DNA of 59,762 nucleotides from CAZJKE01 sp964546585 (GCA_964546585.1 CAZJKE010000010.1:1-59762); one strand, 5' to 3'; counted from the stretch's first letter, positions 51,828 through 59,724 are shown. Numbers and translations are program-made. The notes: generated from the sequence alone by a model not told the origin.

Positions 51828-52649
51828 ATGAGTTCCATCAATCGCCAACCACGCAAGATTCGAGGCGGCATTCGCCTCAAATGCAGCACCGACGATCTTC
51901 ACCGCCATCCGCCATCGGCGTGGGTGCTGGAGTTCATGGACGAGTGGATCGAGCCGACGCGCCGCGTGCAGGGCTTCACCTATGCAGTGGACGGCCAGGT
52001 CCGTACGATCGATATTCACCCTGGCGGCATTTCTTCCACGGTGCAGTGCACCGGCGAGCGGCCACATCGCGTGCAGATCGAACTGCCGGTGATGTCCAAT
52101 GAACAGTGGGTGACGGTCGCGGAACACATGGCTCGTGAGGCCCGCATCGCCGCCCGTCTTGCTGCCGGCCGGGTGCCTGCACAATTGGCCGGTGTGTTCC
52201 GCGAATGCGGTCTCTCCCCGATTGGCGATGAACTGATCGCGACCTGCAGTTGTCGGTCGAAGCGGCCGTGTCTGCATGTGGCTGCTGCGTTGTATGTCGC
52301 GGCCGAGCAACTCAACGGCGCGCCGATACGGTACTTTGACCTGCGCGGCACCGACCTGGAGGACTTGCTGCAGAAACTGCGACAGGCTCGGACGCTGGAA
52401 GCACAGGGTCAGGCGACCGCACATGCGGGGATCCGCGGTGACGATGTGCCCCCTTCGCCGCCGCTCGATGCCTGTCTGGACAATTTCTGGCGATGCCCTC
52501 GCTCGCTGGATGAGGTCGAACGGGAGCCGATGCCACCGCACCTTCCTCATGCACTGCTTCGAAGGCTCGGTCTTTCGCCCATGGCGGGCAAATTTCCCAT
52601 GGCCGGCCTTCTCGAGACCATCTACGACGACATCTCCAATCAGGACTGA
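51828..52649 (+). CDS. SWIM zinc-finger protein
   Basis: This 273-residue protein has a SWIM finger, CSC-RSKRPC-LH (CxCxnCxH, about residues 140-151), flanked by an N-terminal strand-rich region (GFTYAVDGQVRTIDIHPGG, then MSNEQWVTVAEHMA) and a C-terminal helical tail. This layout matches proteins encoded beside SNF2 helicases in many bacteria, where the finger is thought to guide DNA or protein contact. The matching SNF2 gene is at 35403-38570, on the same strand but 13 kb away, beyond the paa block. Good Shine-Dalgarno (GGGGAG). Confidence 0.9.
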   Translation: MSSINRQPRKIRGGIRLKCSTDDLHRHPPSAWVLEFMDEWIEPTRRVQGFTYAVDGQVRTIDIHPGGISSTVQCTGERPHRVQIELPVMSNEQWVTVAEHMAREARIAARLAAGRVPAQLAGVFRECGLSPIGDELIATCSCRSKRPCLHVAAALYVAAEQLNGAPIRYFDLRGTDLEDLLQKLRQARTLEAQGQATAHAGIRGDDVPPSPPLDACLDNFWRCPRSLDEVEREPMPPHLPHALLRRLGLSPMAGKFPMAGLLETIYDDISNQD

Positions 52650-52818
52650 TTCTGGCCCACCCGCCAACAGTTAGAAAGGAAGGGCGGGGCAATGTGCTTG
52701 TCGGAGAGGGACCGATGGGTGGCTTGCGTTACCGGACCGTCACATTCGGCTGGATAGCACACAAGTCGCCACTGAAACCCGCCGATACCGCAAGGACCGA
52801 ACGACCGGAGCATCAATC

Positions 52819-53085
52819 ATGAAGAACCGCCATGACACCGCAAACCGCATCCGCCCCATGCTTGCCGCAATGGAGCGGTCCATCGACAAGATTCGCCAGA
52901 GGCGTTGCTCGCCTGCCCCGGCTCCGGCATGGACTGGGTCGTCGGAGGGGACGACCTCGTCGACATCCGATGTCACTATTGGCAGTTCAAGCGCAACTGC
53001 GAGCGGCAAACCCAAGGCGCGCGCAAAGTCCGCATCAGGCTCGTTCTTCCGCGAGCGTGATGACACCTGGCGAAAGGCCGGCTAA
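52819..53085 (+). CDS. Small basic, Ser/Thr-rich protein, uncertain
   Basis: An 88-codon open frame, ATG to TAA, ending four bases before the convergent rplS stop. The first third is a charged helix (NRIRPMLAAMERSIDKIRQRR), the middle is Ser/Thr/Pro-rich and low in complexity, and the end is basic (KPKARAKSASGSFFRERDD). No known domain. An open frame on the other strand (52740-53066) is of similar length, so strand choice is tentative. I prefer this one for its helix-forming N-terminus and clean fit between neighbours. The 169 bases before it hold a CCCGCC/GGGCGGG inverted repeat that may end the SWIM transcript. Confidence 0.45.
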   Translation: MKNRHDTANRIRPMLAAMERSIDKIRQRRCSPAPAPAWTGSSEGTTSSTSDVTIGSSSATASGKPKARAKSASGSFFRERDDTWRKAG

Positions 53086-53089
53086 GTAC

Positions 53090-53461
53090 TTAGTTGCCCA
53101 GGCCGCGGCGGCGGTCGCGCAGCCGTCGTGACTTGCCAACGCGATCGCGAAGGAAGTACAACTTCGCACGCCTCGCGTCACCACGCCGCACCACTTCAAG
53201 TTCCGCAAGCCGGGGCGAATGCAGCGGGAACACCCGCTCTACGCCCTCGTTGGCGACGATCCGCCGAACGGTAATCGTCTCGTTGATGCCGCGGCTTTTA
53301 CGGGCAATCAGGACGCCTTGGAACACCTGAATGCGTTCTTTGTCACCCTCGATGATCCGGTAGTGGACATTGATCGTGTCACCGACATCGAAGGCGGGGA
53401 AGAAGCCTTCGGGCTTGAGCTGGTCAGCGACGACTGATTCGACTGTTTCCTGTGCACCCAT
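53090..53461 (-). CDS. rplS: 50S ribosomal protein L19
   Basis: A 123-residue ribosomal protein at the 30S-50S interface. FDVGDTINVHYRIIEGDKERIQVFQGV, IARKSRGINETITVRRI, GVERVFPLHSPRLAELEVVRRGDARRAKLYFLRD are L19 throughout, with the usual basic C-terminus. It is the last gene of the rpsP-trmD-rplS unit and lies 57 bases after trmD, with a hairpin over the trmD stop. Confidence 0.98.
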   Translation of the reverse strand: MGAQETVESVVADQLKPEGFFPAFDVGDTINVHYRIIEGDKERIQVFQGVLIARKSRGINETITVRRIVANEGVERVFPLHSPRLAELEVVRRGDARRAKLYFLRDRVGKSRRLRDRRRGLGN

Positions 53462-53494
53462 TGGGGTCTATTCCTTTCGTTCCCGCAGTGCGGG

Positions 53495-53522
53495 GTGACT
53501 TGCGTCGCTGCGCAGGGGTCAC
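53495..53522 (-). terminator. Hairpin spanning the trmD stop codon
   Basis: GTGAC (53495-53499) pairs with GTCAC (53518-53522), and TGCG (53501-53504) with CGCA (53511-53514). The minus-strand trmD TGA (53521-53519) is in the outer stem. No T-run follows, so partial attenuation between trmD and rplS is more likely than a full stop. Confidence 0.5.
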
Positions 53523-54226
53523 ACTTCCTCGTGTTGCAGCAGGTCCGGACGGCGCTGTTGCGTTCGTTCCTTCATCTGCTCCATTCGCCATTGATCGACG
53601 GCACCATGGTCACCGCCGAGTAGTACTTCCGGTACACCGCGCCCCATCCAACTTCGCGGCCGCGTGTAGTGCGGGCAGTCAAGCAGGCGGGTGCCTTCCG
53701 ATCCCCGCCTCGCAAATGAATCCTCGGCCGCGGACTGTTCGTGACCCAGTACTCCAGGGAGAAGCCGGGTGACTGCATCGGTCAGCAGCATCGCCGGGAT
53801 CTCACCACCGCTGAGTACAAAGTCGCCCACGCTCAGTTCAAGCGGTTCAAGTTCATCGATGACGCGCTCGTCGACTCCCTCGTAGTGTCCGGCAATCAGC
53901 AGCAGACGCTGCTCGCTGGCCAGTTCCTCGACCCGCTCCTGCGTCAGCCGCTCGCCTTGTGGGGAAAGCAGAATCCGGCGAGCAGGCCGTTCATCTTCTT
54001 GCTCAGCGGCTCGCACCGCGTCGTGCAGGGGCTGGCACATGAGCACCATGCCCGGGCCGCCGCCGAAAGGGCGGTCGTCCACTTTGTTGTGCGTGTTGTC
54101 GGCCCAGTCGCGAATGTTGTGCAAGACAATCTTGACATGTCCCGCTTCCTGCGCGCGGCCGACGATGCTCGTGTCGAGCACTGGCGGGAAGGAATCGGGA
54201 AACAGTGTCAGTATGTCGATACGCAT
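53519..54226 (-). CDS. trmD: tRNA (guanine-N1-)-methyltransferase TrmD
   Basis: This 235-residue trefoil-knot enzyme methylates G37 of tRNAs and prevents frameshifting. MRIDILTLFPDSFPPVLDTSIVGRA, DDRPFGGGPGMVLMCQP, LLIAGHYEGVDERVIDEL, DFVLSGGEIPAMLLTDAVTRLLPGVLG and PHYTRPRSW are all textbook TrmD motifs. The ATG at 54226 has AGGA upstream. Six extra codons from a TTG were rejected. It follows rpsP after 18 bases; rimM, normally between them, is missing. Confidence 0.98.
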   Translation of the reverse strand: MRIDILTLFPDSFPPVLDTSIVGRAQEAGHVKIVLHNIRDWADNTHNKVDDRPFGGGPGMVLMCQPLHDAVRAAEQEDERPARRILLSPQGERLTQERVEELASEQRLLLIAGHYEGVDERVIDELEPLELSVGDFVLSGGEIPAMLLTDAVTRLLPGVLGHEQSAAEDSFARRGSEGTRLLDCPHYTRPRSWMGRGVPEVLLGGDHGAVDQWRMEQMKERTQQRRPDLLQHEEV

Positions 54227-54244
54227 ATCTGGGTCCTGACGCAA

Positions 54245-54511
54245 TCAGGCGAGCTTCTTGCCGGAGGTTGGCTCGATGCCATTCTTCTTCAGAAGGGACG
54301 CAACTGTTCGCGAGGGCTGTGCGCCGACGCTGAGCCAGTAGTTGATGCGATCTTCCTTGAGACTCACCTGTTTGTCTTCGGGTGCGATGGGATCAAACCA
54401 GCCGAGTTCTTCGATGACTCGACCGTCGCGGGGGGCCCGCCTGTCCATTGCATTGACCCGGTAGAAGGGACGATGGCGTCGTCCCAGACGCTTTAGACGC
54501 AGTACCACCAT
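54245..54511 (-). CDS. rpsP: 30S ribosomal protein S16
   Basis: An 88-residue ribosomal protein. MVVLRLKRLGRRHRPFYRVN, DGRVIEELGWFDPIA, and INYWLSVGAQPSRTVASLLKKNGI match S16 fully. AAAGGAG lies upstream of the ATG at 54511. It heads the rpsP-trmD-rplS unit. The 129 bases to the divergent small membrane protein gene carry the promoters of both. Confidence 0.97.
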   Translation of the reverse strand: MVVLRLKRLGRRHRPFYRVNAMDRRAPRDGRVIEELGWFDPIAPEDKQVSLKEDRINYWLSVGAQPSRTVASLLKKNGIEPTSGKKLA

Positions 54512-54640
54512 GGGGCCTGCTGCTCCTTTCTCGCTCGTCTCGTTCCCAACTGCGGGAATCGGTGTTCCGTGGGATGCGTCCCGGACCATCCGGGTCATCA
54601 TCGTGCGGCGGCACTTCGCGAGCGACGTTGCGAACCGCGG

Positions 54641-54910
54641 ATGATAGCGGAAAACGCGGTGCGGGGTGCATGTGGCGGTTTCATGCTCTCCGCGTTTGGT
54701 TCGGGATATGCCGCGGCGCACGGCACGCTTGTCGTGCTGCTCATCTGCCGAGCAGTTGGCGTCGCCGGCATGGTCCTCGGCGGGCACTTTGCACACGACT
54801 TGCGAATCTCCCCACACTTTGGCGTCGCACTCGGCCAGGCACTCGGCCTGATCTCGGCGTACCTGTGGTTATCTACCTACAAGCCAGCGATGGCGGCCGC
54901 GAGATTCTGA
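54641..54910 (+). CDS. Small hydrophobic membrane protein
   Basis: An 89-residue open frame with two or three membrane segments (FMLSAFGSGYAAAHGTLVVLLICRAVGVAGMVLG in two parts, then FGVALGQALGLISAYLWLS). No family recognised. It is divergent from rpsP, and its last 34 bases overlap the end of the convergent M50 protease gene, so it is either a real small protein or a chance hydrophobic frame. The length and regular hydrophobic pattern favour the former. Confidence 0.5.
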   Translation: MIAENAVRGACGGFMLSAFGSGYAAAHGTLVVLLICRAVGVAGMVLGGHFAHDLRISPHFGVALGQALGLISAYLWLSTYKPAMAAARF

Positions 54911-55494
54911 GCGGCGACAAAGAGCGAATTGCCGAGGCCTGAGAGGAAAACCACCAACAACAACGCCATGCCGAACAAACCGGCCTGCGGCCGCGTGTAG
55001 AGCCTGGCGATGGCCGGCGACAGCGCTCGCAACACCGTCGAGCCGTCAAGCGGAGGAATCGGAATCAAGTTGAACGCGAAGAGCACGATGTTCAGATAGC
55101 CGCCGACAAACAGAAACGCACGCAACTCGCCGGTCGCTCCGAGCCGGATGCCCGCCAGCGCAATCAACGCCAATACGATGTTCATCGCCGGCCCGGCAAG
55201 CGATACGAGTATCCGGCCCAGGCGACCATGTCGAAATTTCCGAGGGTTGATGGGCATCAGGCCCCACGCGATTCCTATGAGCAGAAACAGCACAATCGAC
55301 GGTACCCCCATGTGCACCACCGGATTCGCGGTCAACCGCCCCAACTTTTTCGGCGTGTCGTCACCCTCGGCGGTCGCTACCCACCCGTGGGCCAGTTCAT
55401 GCAGCGTGATCGACGCGATGACCCAGAAGATCCACGCGACCAGTTCGGTCGCCCGTCCCTGCTGCCAGAGTTGATGGACCCACCAGCCGCTCAC
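54877..55494 (-). CDS. M50 (site-2 protease) family membrane protease
   Basis: This 205-residue integral membrane zinc protease has HExxH in ITLHELAHGW (first core helix) and the third-helix motif NLIPIPPLDG, which supplies the metal-binding Asp. It is the short form without PDZ or CBS domains, like the widespread YwhC/Rip3-type family. Substrates are unknown. The GTG start overlaps the stop of the upstream lipoprotein gene (GTGA), so the two are coupled. An ECF sigma factor and its membrane partner are encoded just beyond, a context in which site-2 proteases can cut anti-sigma factors, though nothing here proves that. Confidence 0.9.
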   Translation of the reverse strand: MSGWWVHQLWQQGRATELVAWIFWVIASITLHELAHGWVATAEGDDTPKKLGRLTANPVVHMGVPSIVLFLLIGIAWGLMPINPRKFRHGRLGRILVSLAGPAMNIVLALIALAGIRLGATGELRAFLFVGGYLNIVLFAFNLIPIPPLDGSTVLRALSPAIARLYTRPQAGLFGMALLLVVFLSGLGNSLFVAAQNLAAAIAGL

Positions 55495-55853
55495 GGTGCC
55501 TCGCCATGTTCTTGGAGGGCATGACGAAGTTCTTCGACACTCGGCAATCCCTCCGGCCACATGCGGCAGGAGAGGGCTGCGGTCGGCCCGGGATTCTTTT
55601 CGAACAAGTCGTTGCCGCCCATGAGGATCGTTGGTGCGCCCCACCGCAGGCGACGGTCACCCGGTGGAAGGGTAGTGAGATCCACATACACCACCTCCTG
55701 TGAGTCGCCGACTGCCTCAACCAGACGCGACCGCAACTCCCCCGTGTTGGGACACCCATCGAATCCCAGTAGTTCGAGCCGCGGAGGGCTCACGCGGGGG
55801 GTCCCGCAGGCCGCCAAGATAAACGCGACGCCAATGAAGGTTTGCCGGAGCAC
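55491..55853 (-). CDS. Small lipoprotein with thioredoxin-like CPN motif
   Basis: This 120-residue protein starts at a GTG (AGGA eight bases upstream) with a hydrophobic signal ending LAAC, a lipobox. The mature part begins as a strand then GFDGCPNTGELRSRLVEAV, the Cys-Pro-Asn motif at a helix start seen in a family of thioredoxin-fold proteins with a single Cys. WGAPTILMGGNDLFEKNP fits the cis-Pro side of that fold. It may be a periplasmic thiol or metal-binding protein. It overlaps the M50 protease gene. An ATG at 55895 would overlap the divergent sigma gene and is less likely. Confidence 0.75.
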   Translation of the reverse strand: MLRQTFIGVAFILAACGTPRVSPPRLELLGFDGCPNTGELRSRLVEAVGDSQEVVYVDLTTLPPGDRRLRWGAPTILMGGNDLFEKNPGPTAALSCRMWPEGLPSVEELRHALQEHGEAP

Positions 55854-55876
55854 ATGGCGTATCCTAATCGGAAGAC

Positions 55877-56482
55877 ATGAACGCCTCCGACACACCAGCC
55901 CGAACCGACGAAGAACTCCTGACCGCCCATATGGACGGGGATGACGCGGCGTTTCCCGAACTTCTCGAGCGTTATCGGAATGATCTCCTCCACTTCCTCA
56001 TCCGCTTCATGGGCGGCAGGGCGGCCGCGGAGGATGTATTCCAGGAAGCCTTTCTCCAAGTTCACATTTCGAGCGAGTCATTCGACCCGTCGAGGCGATT
56101 CAAGCCGTGGCTTTTCACAATTGCGGCGAACAAGGGGCGGGATTGGCACCGTAAACACTCCAAGCGTGCCATGGCGTCATTGTCCATGGATGTCGGGGAG
56201 CAGGGGGAGGGAAGCCGATTTGTCGATCTCTTGGATGGCGACTACGAGCTTCCTGATGTCGGTCTGCTCGAAGGCGAGCAGGTTCAACAGGTGCGGCAGG
56301 CGGTGGATCACCTGCCACAACACCTTCGCGAGATCCTTCTGCTGAGTTACTTTCAACGCATGAGTTACTTGCAGATCGCCGATTCGCTCGACATTCCCCT
56401 TGGCACGGTCAAGAGCCGGCTGCACTCAGCCGTCGCAGCCTTCGCCAGGAGTTGGCAGGAAACGACAGGAGAGGCCGCATGA
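55877..56482 (+). CDS. ECF RNA polymerase sigma factor
   Basis: This 201-residue sigma factor of the extracytoplasmic-function type has region 2 (DAAFPELLERYRNDLLHFLIRFMGGRAAAEDVFQEAFLQV) and region 4 (LPQHLREILLLSYFQRMSYLQIADSLDIPLGTVKSRLHSA), with a linker of about 50 residues rich in acidic residues. DVFQEAFLQVH is the polymerase-binding helix. Its stop overlaps the start of the next gene (ATGA), a layout typical of sigma and anti-sigma pairs. A TATCCT box lies 11 bases before the ATG. Confidence 0.94.
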   Translation: MNASDTPARTDEELLTAHMDGDDAAFPELLERYRNDLLHFLIRFMGGRAAAEDVFQEAFLQVHISSESFDPSRRFKPWLFTIAANKGRDWHRKHSKRAMASLSMDVGEQGEGSRFVDLLDGDYELPDVGLLEGEQVQQVRQAVDHLPQHLREILLLSYFQRMSYLQIADSLDIPLGTVKSRLHSAVAAFARSWQETTGEAA

Positions 56483-57366
56483 GCGGAGCAGGCGACATGT
56501 ATCCACACCTCTGCAGGGCCGATGCCGAGATGCTCGACCGGCTTGTCGATGTGGGCTTTGACATCGACGAACTGGAGGATCTCTCAAGCGAGGATCGCCA
56601 GCGTGCGCAGAGCGTATTGCAACTGATGGGACTTCTTGATTCCTATCCGGTCGAGAATGCGGACGATGTTCTTGTGGACGCGACGCTCGCCCGGATCGAT
56701 CAGTACGAGGCGCGGCGCGGCGCGAATCTTCGCATCGAGACGCATCAGGTCGACGCGAGCGATCGCGGGTTCCGATTCCGGCTGCCGGACTTTGTTGCGG
56801 TGGCCGCCGTCATCCTGATCGGCGCGGCAATCATCATTCCAATCATGCAAGGACGGCGGGCCGCCAACATCGCAAGCCAGTGCGCGAATAACCTCGCCAT
56901 GGTCGGCCACGGGCTGGCTAATTTCGCCGGCGACAACAACGGCAGGCTGCCCACGACCTCGGCGGCATCACTGGGCTCGTTCTTTGGCGGCGCCGCACCT
57001 GACCGCCTTGATTTGTCCCAACTTGAAGAACAGGGCTACTGCGAAGAGCACCACTTGCTCTGCCCCGGCCACGGAGGCGAAAGCGGGGGGTTCAGCACGC
57101 AGACCCAGACGGACAATCGCTGGAACACGCCCGGGCTGGTGCTGGTGGGCGATCGAAACCCGGTGCTCGATGCCGTACTCAGTGGCACATCATTCGATCC
57201 GATGACCCAGAGCCGAAATCACCGCGGCGATGTGCAGATTCTGCTGAGAATCGACGGTTCCACGCTTCCGTTGCGGGACAGGCCGATCCTCTCCGGGGAC
57301 AACATCTGGATTCTTGATCGCAAGGACGGCCGGATCGACATTTTCCTCTCGCACTCCGACCGTTGA
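56479..57366 (+). CDS. Membrane partner of the ECF sigma factor with prepilin-like segment
   Basis: A 295-residue protein, co-translated with the sigma factor. Residues 1-100 are cytoplasmic and acidic-helical, in the place of an anti-sigma domain but without the HxxxCxxC zinc motif. One membrane helix spans about 104-123. It is followed at once by a segment (about 124-160, CANNLAMVGHGLANFAGDNNGR) that looks like the start of planctomycete prepilin-type proteins, then a 135-residue outer domain with CPGHGG and WNTPGLVLVGDRNP. I infer an anti-sigma factor whose sensor domain was borrowed from a pilin-like fold. No direct proof. Confidence 0.75.
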   Translation: MSGAGDMYPHLCRADAEMLDRLVDVGFDIDELEDLSSEDRQRAQSVLQLMGLLDSYPVENADDVLVDATLARIDQYEARRGANLRIETHQVDASDRGFRFRLPDFVAVAAVILIGAAIIIPIMQGRRAANIASQCANNLAMVGHGLANFAGDNNGRLPTTSAASLGSFFGGAAPDRLDLSQLEEQGYCEEHHLLCPGHGGESGGFSTQTQTDNRWNTPGLVLVGDRNPVLDAVLSGTSFDPMTQSRNHRGDVQILLRIDGSTLPLRDRPILSGDNIWILDRKDGRIDIFLSHSDR

Positions 57367-57390
57367 CAGTCTCCCGTGTCCTGCTACCCT
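57363..57390 (+). promoter_or_regulatory. Sigma-70-type promoter for rpmI-rplT
   Basis: TTGACA (57363-57368, perfect -35) and TACCCT (57385-57390) are 16 bases apart, and the rpmI ATG follows 23 bases later. The -35 box overlaps the stop codon of the preceding gene. This is the best classical promoter in the window. Confidence 0.65.
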
Positions 57391-57413
57391 GTGCGGCTCG
57401 GAAAGCAGGAACC

Positions 57414-57650
57414 ATGTCGAAACTGAAGCCAAATAAGGGTCTCTTGAAACGCGTCCGCGTGACCGCCAAGGGCAAGGTCCGCATACGGAAGGCCTTTGGC
57501 CGCCACCTTCGCAGCCACAAGAGCAGCGCGACACTTCGCGGGTATCGACGGCCCGGCTACACCTGCGCGGCCGACCTCAAACGGATGTCTGCGATGCTCT
57601 GCACGCGGCTCACTCGCGGTACTTCGACCACAAAGGCAAAGACCGACTGA
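57414..57650 (+). CDS. rpmI: 50S ribosomal protein L35
   Basis: A 78-residue basic ribosomal protein: MSKLKPNKGLLKRVRVTAKG, then RRHL-like GRHLRSHKSSATLRGYRRPG and a C-terminal helix. It is longer at the C-terminus than the usual 65 residues (Thr/Lys-rich end). infC, which usually precedes rpmI, is absent. Instead a strong promoter lies directly upstream. A GCAAG/CTTGC stem lies in the 73-base gap before rplT. Confidence 0.95.
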   Translation: MSKLKPNKGLLKRVRVTAKGKVRIRKAFGRHLRSHKSSATLRGYRRPGYTCAADLKRMSAMLCTRLTRGTSTTKAKTD

Positions 57651-57723
57651 CACACGACATGCCTGGCGGGTGCAAGCGTCTCCTTGCGGGACCTCCGACC
57701 ATGGCTGAAACAAGGAGCAGATC

Positions 57724-58095
57724 ATGCCTCGTGTACGTAAAGGCGCAGCGCGAAACCGCGCTCGAAAGAGACTTCTGCGAGCCGCTCGCGGCTACTGGGG
57801 AACAAAGAGCCGGCATCGGCAGCAGGCCAAGGTGGCGATCACCCGCGCTGGCCAGTTTGCCTATCGCGACCGCCGAACTCGAAAGCGGGATTTCCGTCGC
57901 CTTTGGATTACGCGAATCACGGCTGCGTGCCGGATGCGAGGTACGCGGTACAGCCGGTTCATGAGCGGCCTGACGCGAGCCGGCGTACTCCTCAACCGCA
58001 AAATGCTCAGCCAACTGGCCATTGAGGATCCTGCCGCGTTTGATGCGCTGGTCAAGGTGTCCGAAAGAGAAACGGCCGCTCAGGCCGCCGGTTGA
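57724..58095 (+). CDS. rplT: 50S ribosomal protein L20
   Basis: A 123-residue ribosomal protein that starts 50S assembly and represses its own operon in some bacteria. MPRVRKGAARNRARKRLLRAARGYWG, FAYRDRRTRKRDFRRLWITRI, and SRFMSGLTRAGVLLNRKMLSQLAIEDPAAF are complete L20 motifs. The sequence between rpmI and rplT could hold the L20 target. The stop overlaps the next gene's TTG start. Confidence 0.98.
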   Translation: MPRVRKGAARNRARKRLLRAARGYWGTKSRHRQQAKVAITRAGQFAYRDRRTRKRDFRRLWITRITAACRMRGTRYSRFMSGLTRAGVLLNRKMLSQLAIEDPAAFDALVKVSERETAAQAAG

Positions 58096-58709
58096 GACGC
58101 TTTATTGCGCAGGCGCTCCGCAACTACCGCACGACTGGGGCGGTGGCGCCGTCATCGCGCAGGCTTGCGAGGGCGATGGCTGCCGGAATCCCCACGGAGG
58201 GCCGGCGGAGGATTCTCGAAGTCGGCGCCGGAACGGGTGCGTTTACACGCGAGATTCTGGGTCGACTGCGCGGCGGCGATGATCTGCACATCGTTGAACT
58301 CAATGGCACATTCTGCGAGGCGTTGGAAGAGACGCATCTTGGGAAGTTCCGGTTGGACCATGGCGACATCGACATCACGCTGCACAACGCGGCGATCGAA
58401 GAGGCCGATGTGGATGGCCCGTTCGACACGATCATTTGTGGACTGCCGTTCAACAACTTTCCGCCGGAGATGGTTGAGGAGTTGTTTGCCGTCATGCTCG
58501 ATCTGTTGAGGACGGGTGGGGAGATGGCGTACTTTGAGTATTTGGGCATGCGGTGGTTGCAGGCGATGTTCGGTAGTCGATCGCGTCGGGATACGGTGCA
58601 GCGGCGGCGGAGTGACATCATGAATCGTCTGCACGCACACGAGGGGCGGCACGACACTGTGCTCATCAACATTCCGCCTGCGAGAGTTGTGCGGCTGCGA
58701 GGCCAATGA
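58092..58709 (+). CDS. PmtA-like phospholipid N-methyltransferase
   Basis: This 205-residue class I SAM methyltransferase has an N-terminus (FIAQALRNYRTTGAVAPSSRRLARAM) that matches bacterial PmtA-type proteins, which methylate phosphatidylethanolamine to phosphatidylcholine. ILEVGAGTGAFTREIL is the SAM-binding loop, and IICGLPFNNFPPEMVEE the IV-motif with an NNFP variant. rRNA adenine dimethylases share this fold but lack the N-terminal motif. The TTG start overlaps the rplT stop (TTGA). Confidence 0.8.
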   Translation: MRRFIAQALRNYRTTGAVAPSSRRLARAMAAGIPTEGRRRILEVGAGTGAFTREILGRLRGGDDLHIVELNGTFCEALEETHLGKFRLDHGDIDITLHNAAIEEADVDGPFDTIICGLPFNNFPPEMVEELFAVMLDLLRTGGEMAYFEYLGMRWLQAMFGSRSRRDTVQRRRSDIMNRLHAHEGRHDTVLINIPPARVVRLRGQ

Positions 58710-59641
58710 ACGCCGCGGTGACGATTGACGACGTTCGGGCTGCGGCGGAACGTCTTGCAGGGGTCGTCGTTCGGACGCCGGTGAAACGGTGCGACGCCAT
58801 TGACGCAGCTGCGGGATGCGAGGTTTTTTTCAAGTGCGAACACCTGCAGCATGCTGGTGCGTTCAAGTTTCGCGGGGCAAGCAATGCGGTCATGCAAATG
58901 AGTGAAGAGGCGGCGGCGCGGGGCGTGGTGACGCACAGTTCTGGCAATCATGCTCAGGCGTTGGCACTGGCGGCGAAGCAGCGGGGGATACCTGCGTGGA
59001 TCGTGATGCCGGAGAATGCGATTGCGTGCAAGCGGGTGGCGACGGCGGCGCATGGTGCTGTGATAGTTGATTGCGAGCCGACGCTGGTGGCGCGGGAGGA
59101 TGTTTCGGCGAGGGTGTTGCAGGAGACGGGTGGGACGCTGATTCATCCGTATGACGACCCGCGGATTGTTGCGGGGCAGGGGACTGCGGCGTTGGAGTTG
59201 TTGGAGGATGTGCCTGATCTTGATGCGATCGTGACGCCGGTGGGAGGCGGGGGGCTGTTGTCGGGAACGGCGATCGCGGCCGATGGGGTCGCGGTGTTCG
59301 GGGCAGAGCCAAGCGGGGCAGATGATGCGGTTCGGTCACTTGCGGGCGGTGCGATGGTACCTCAGGACAACCCCCAGACGATCTGCGACGGTCTTCGCAC
59401 CGGGTTGGGGGAGTGGACGTGGCCGATCATCCGTGATCATGCGGCGGCGATCATTCCTGTTGACGATGCCGAGACGCTCGCAGCGCAGGTCATGCTGCGG
59501 GAGCATGCGAACGAGCGGGTGGAGGTCAACGCGGCAATCGCGCTGGCCGCCGTGCTGGATCCAGTGTTTCAGGAGACCGCTTCCCCGGGAGGCCGCGTCG
59601 GCATCATTCTCAGCGGCGGGAACCTGCCGACGACCTGCTGA
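58706..59641 (+). CDS. PLP-dependent threonine/serine dehydratase family enzyme
   Basis: This 311-residue fold-type II enzyme has the PLP lysine in HAGAFKFRGASNAV, SSGNHAQALALAAK, and the Gly-rich phosphate-binding loop TPVGGGGLLSG. It lacks the C-terminal ACT domain of biosynthetic IlvA and is of the size of catabolic threonine dehydratase or serine racemase. Substrate is open between Thr and Ser. It overlaps the methyltransferase gene (ATGA). The codon bias becomes richer in GTG and GCG toward its end. Confidence 0.9.
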   Translation: MNAAVTIDDVRAAAERLAGVVVRTPVKRCDAIDAAAGCEVFFKCEHLQHAGAFKFRGASNAVMQMSEEAAARGVVTHSSGNHAQALALAAKQRGIPAWIVMPENAIACKRVATAAHGAVIVDCEPTLVAREDVSARVLQETGGTLIHPYDDPRIVAGQGTAALELLEDVPDLDAIVTPVGGGGLLSGTAIAADGVAVFGAEPSGADDAVRSLAGGAMVPQDNPQTICDGLRTGLGEWTWPIIRDHAAAIIPVDDAETLAAQVMLREHANERVEVNAAIALAAVLDPVFQETASPGGRVGIILSGGNLPTTC

Positions 59642-59684
59642 CGGCGGCGCCGGGTGCGACGGACCTCGCAGCGGTGGTTTCGCG

Positions 59685-59724
59685 CAAACCCGGCCACCGG
59701 GATTGGGCCCCAAACCCGGCCACC
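59685..59724. repeat. Short direct repeat near the contig end
   Basis: CAAACCCGGCCACC occurs exactly at 59685-59698 and 59711-59724, a 26-base period, with GGGATTGGGCCC between. It lies downstream of the last gene at the scaffold end, where the assembly may break because of repeats. It is too short to classify. Confidence 0.6.

Noticed and set aside
52740..53066. 108-codon minus-strand frame opposite the small Ser/Thr-rich protein
   Set aside because: Could not be excluded firmly, but it has no better start context and overlaps the plus-strand frame almost entirely. I kept only one, at low confidence.
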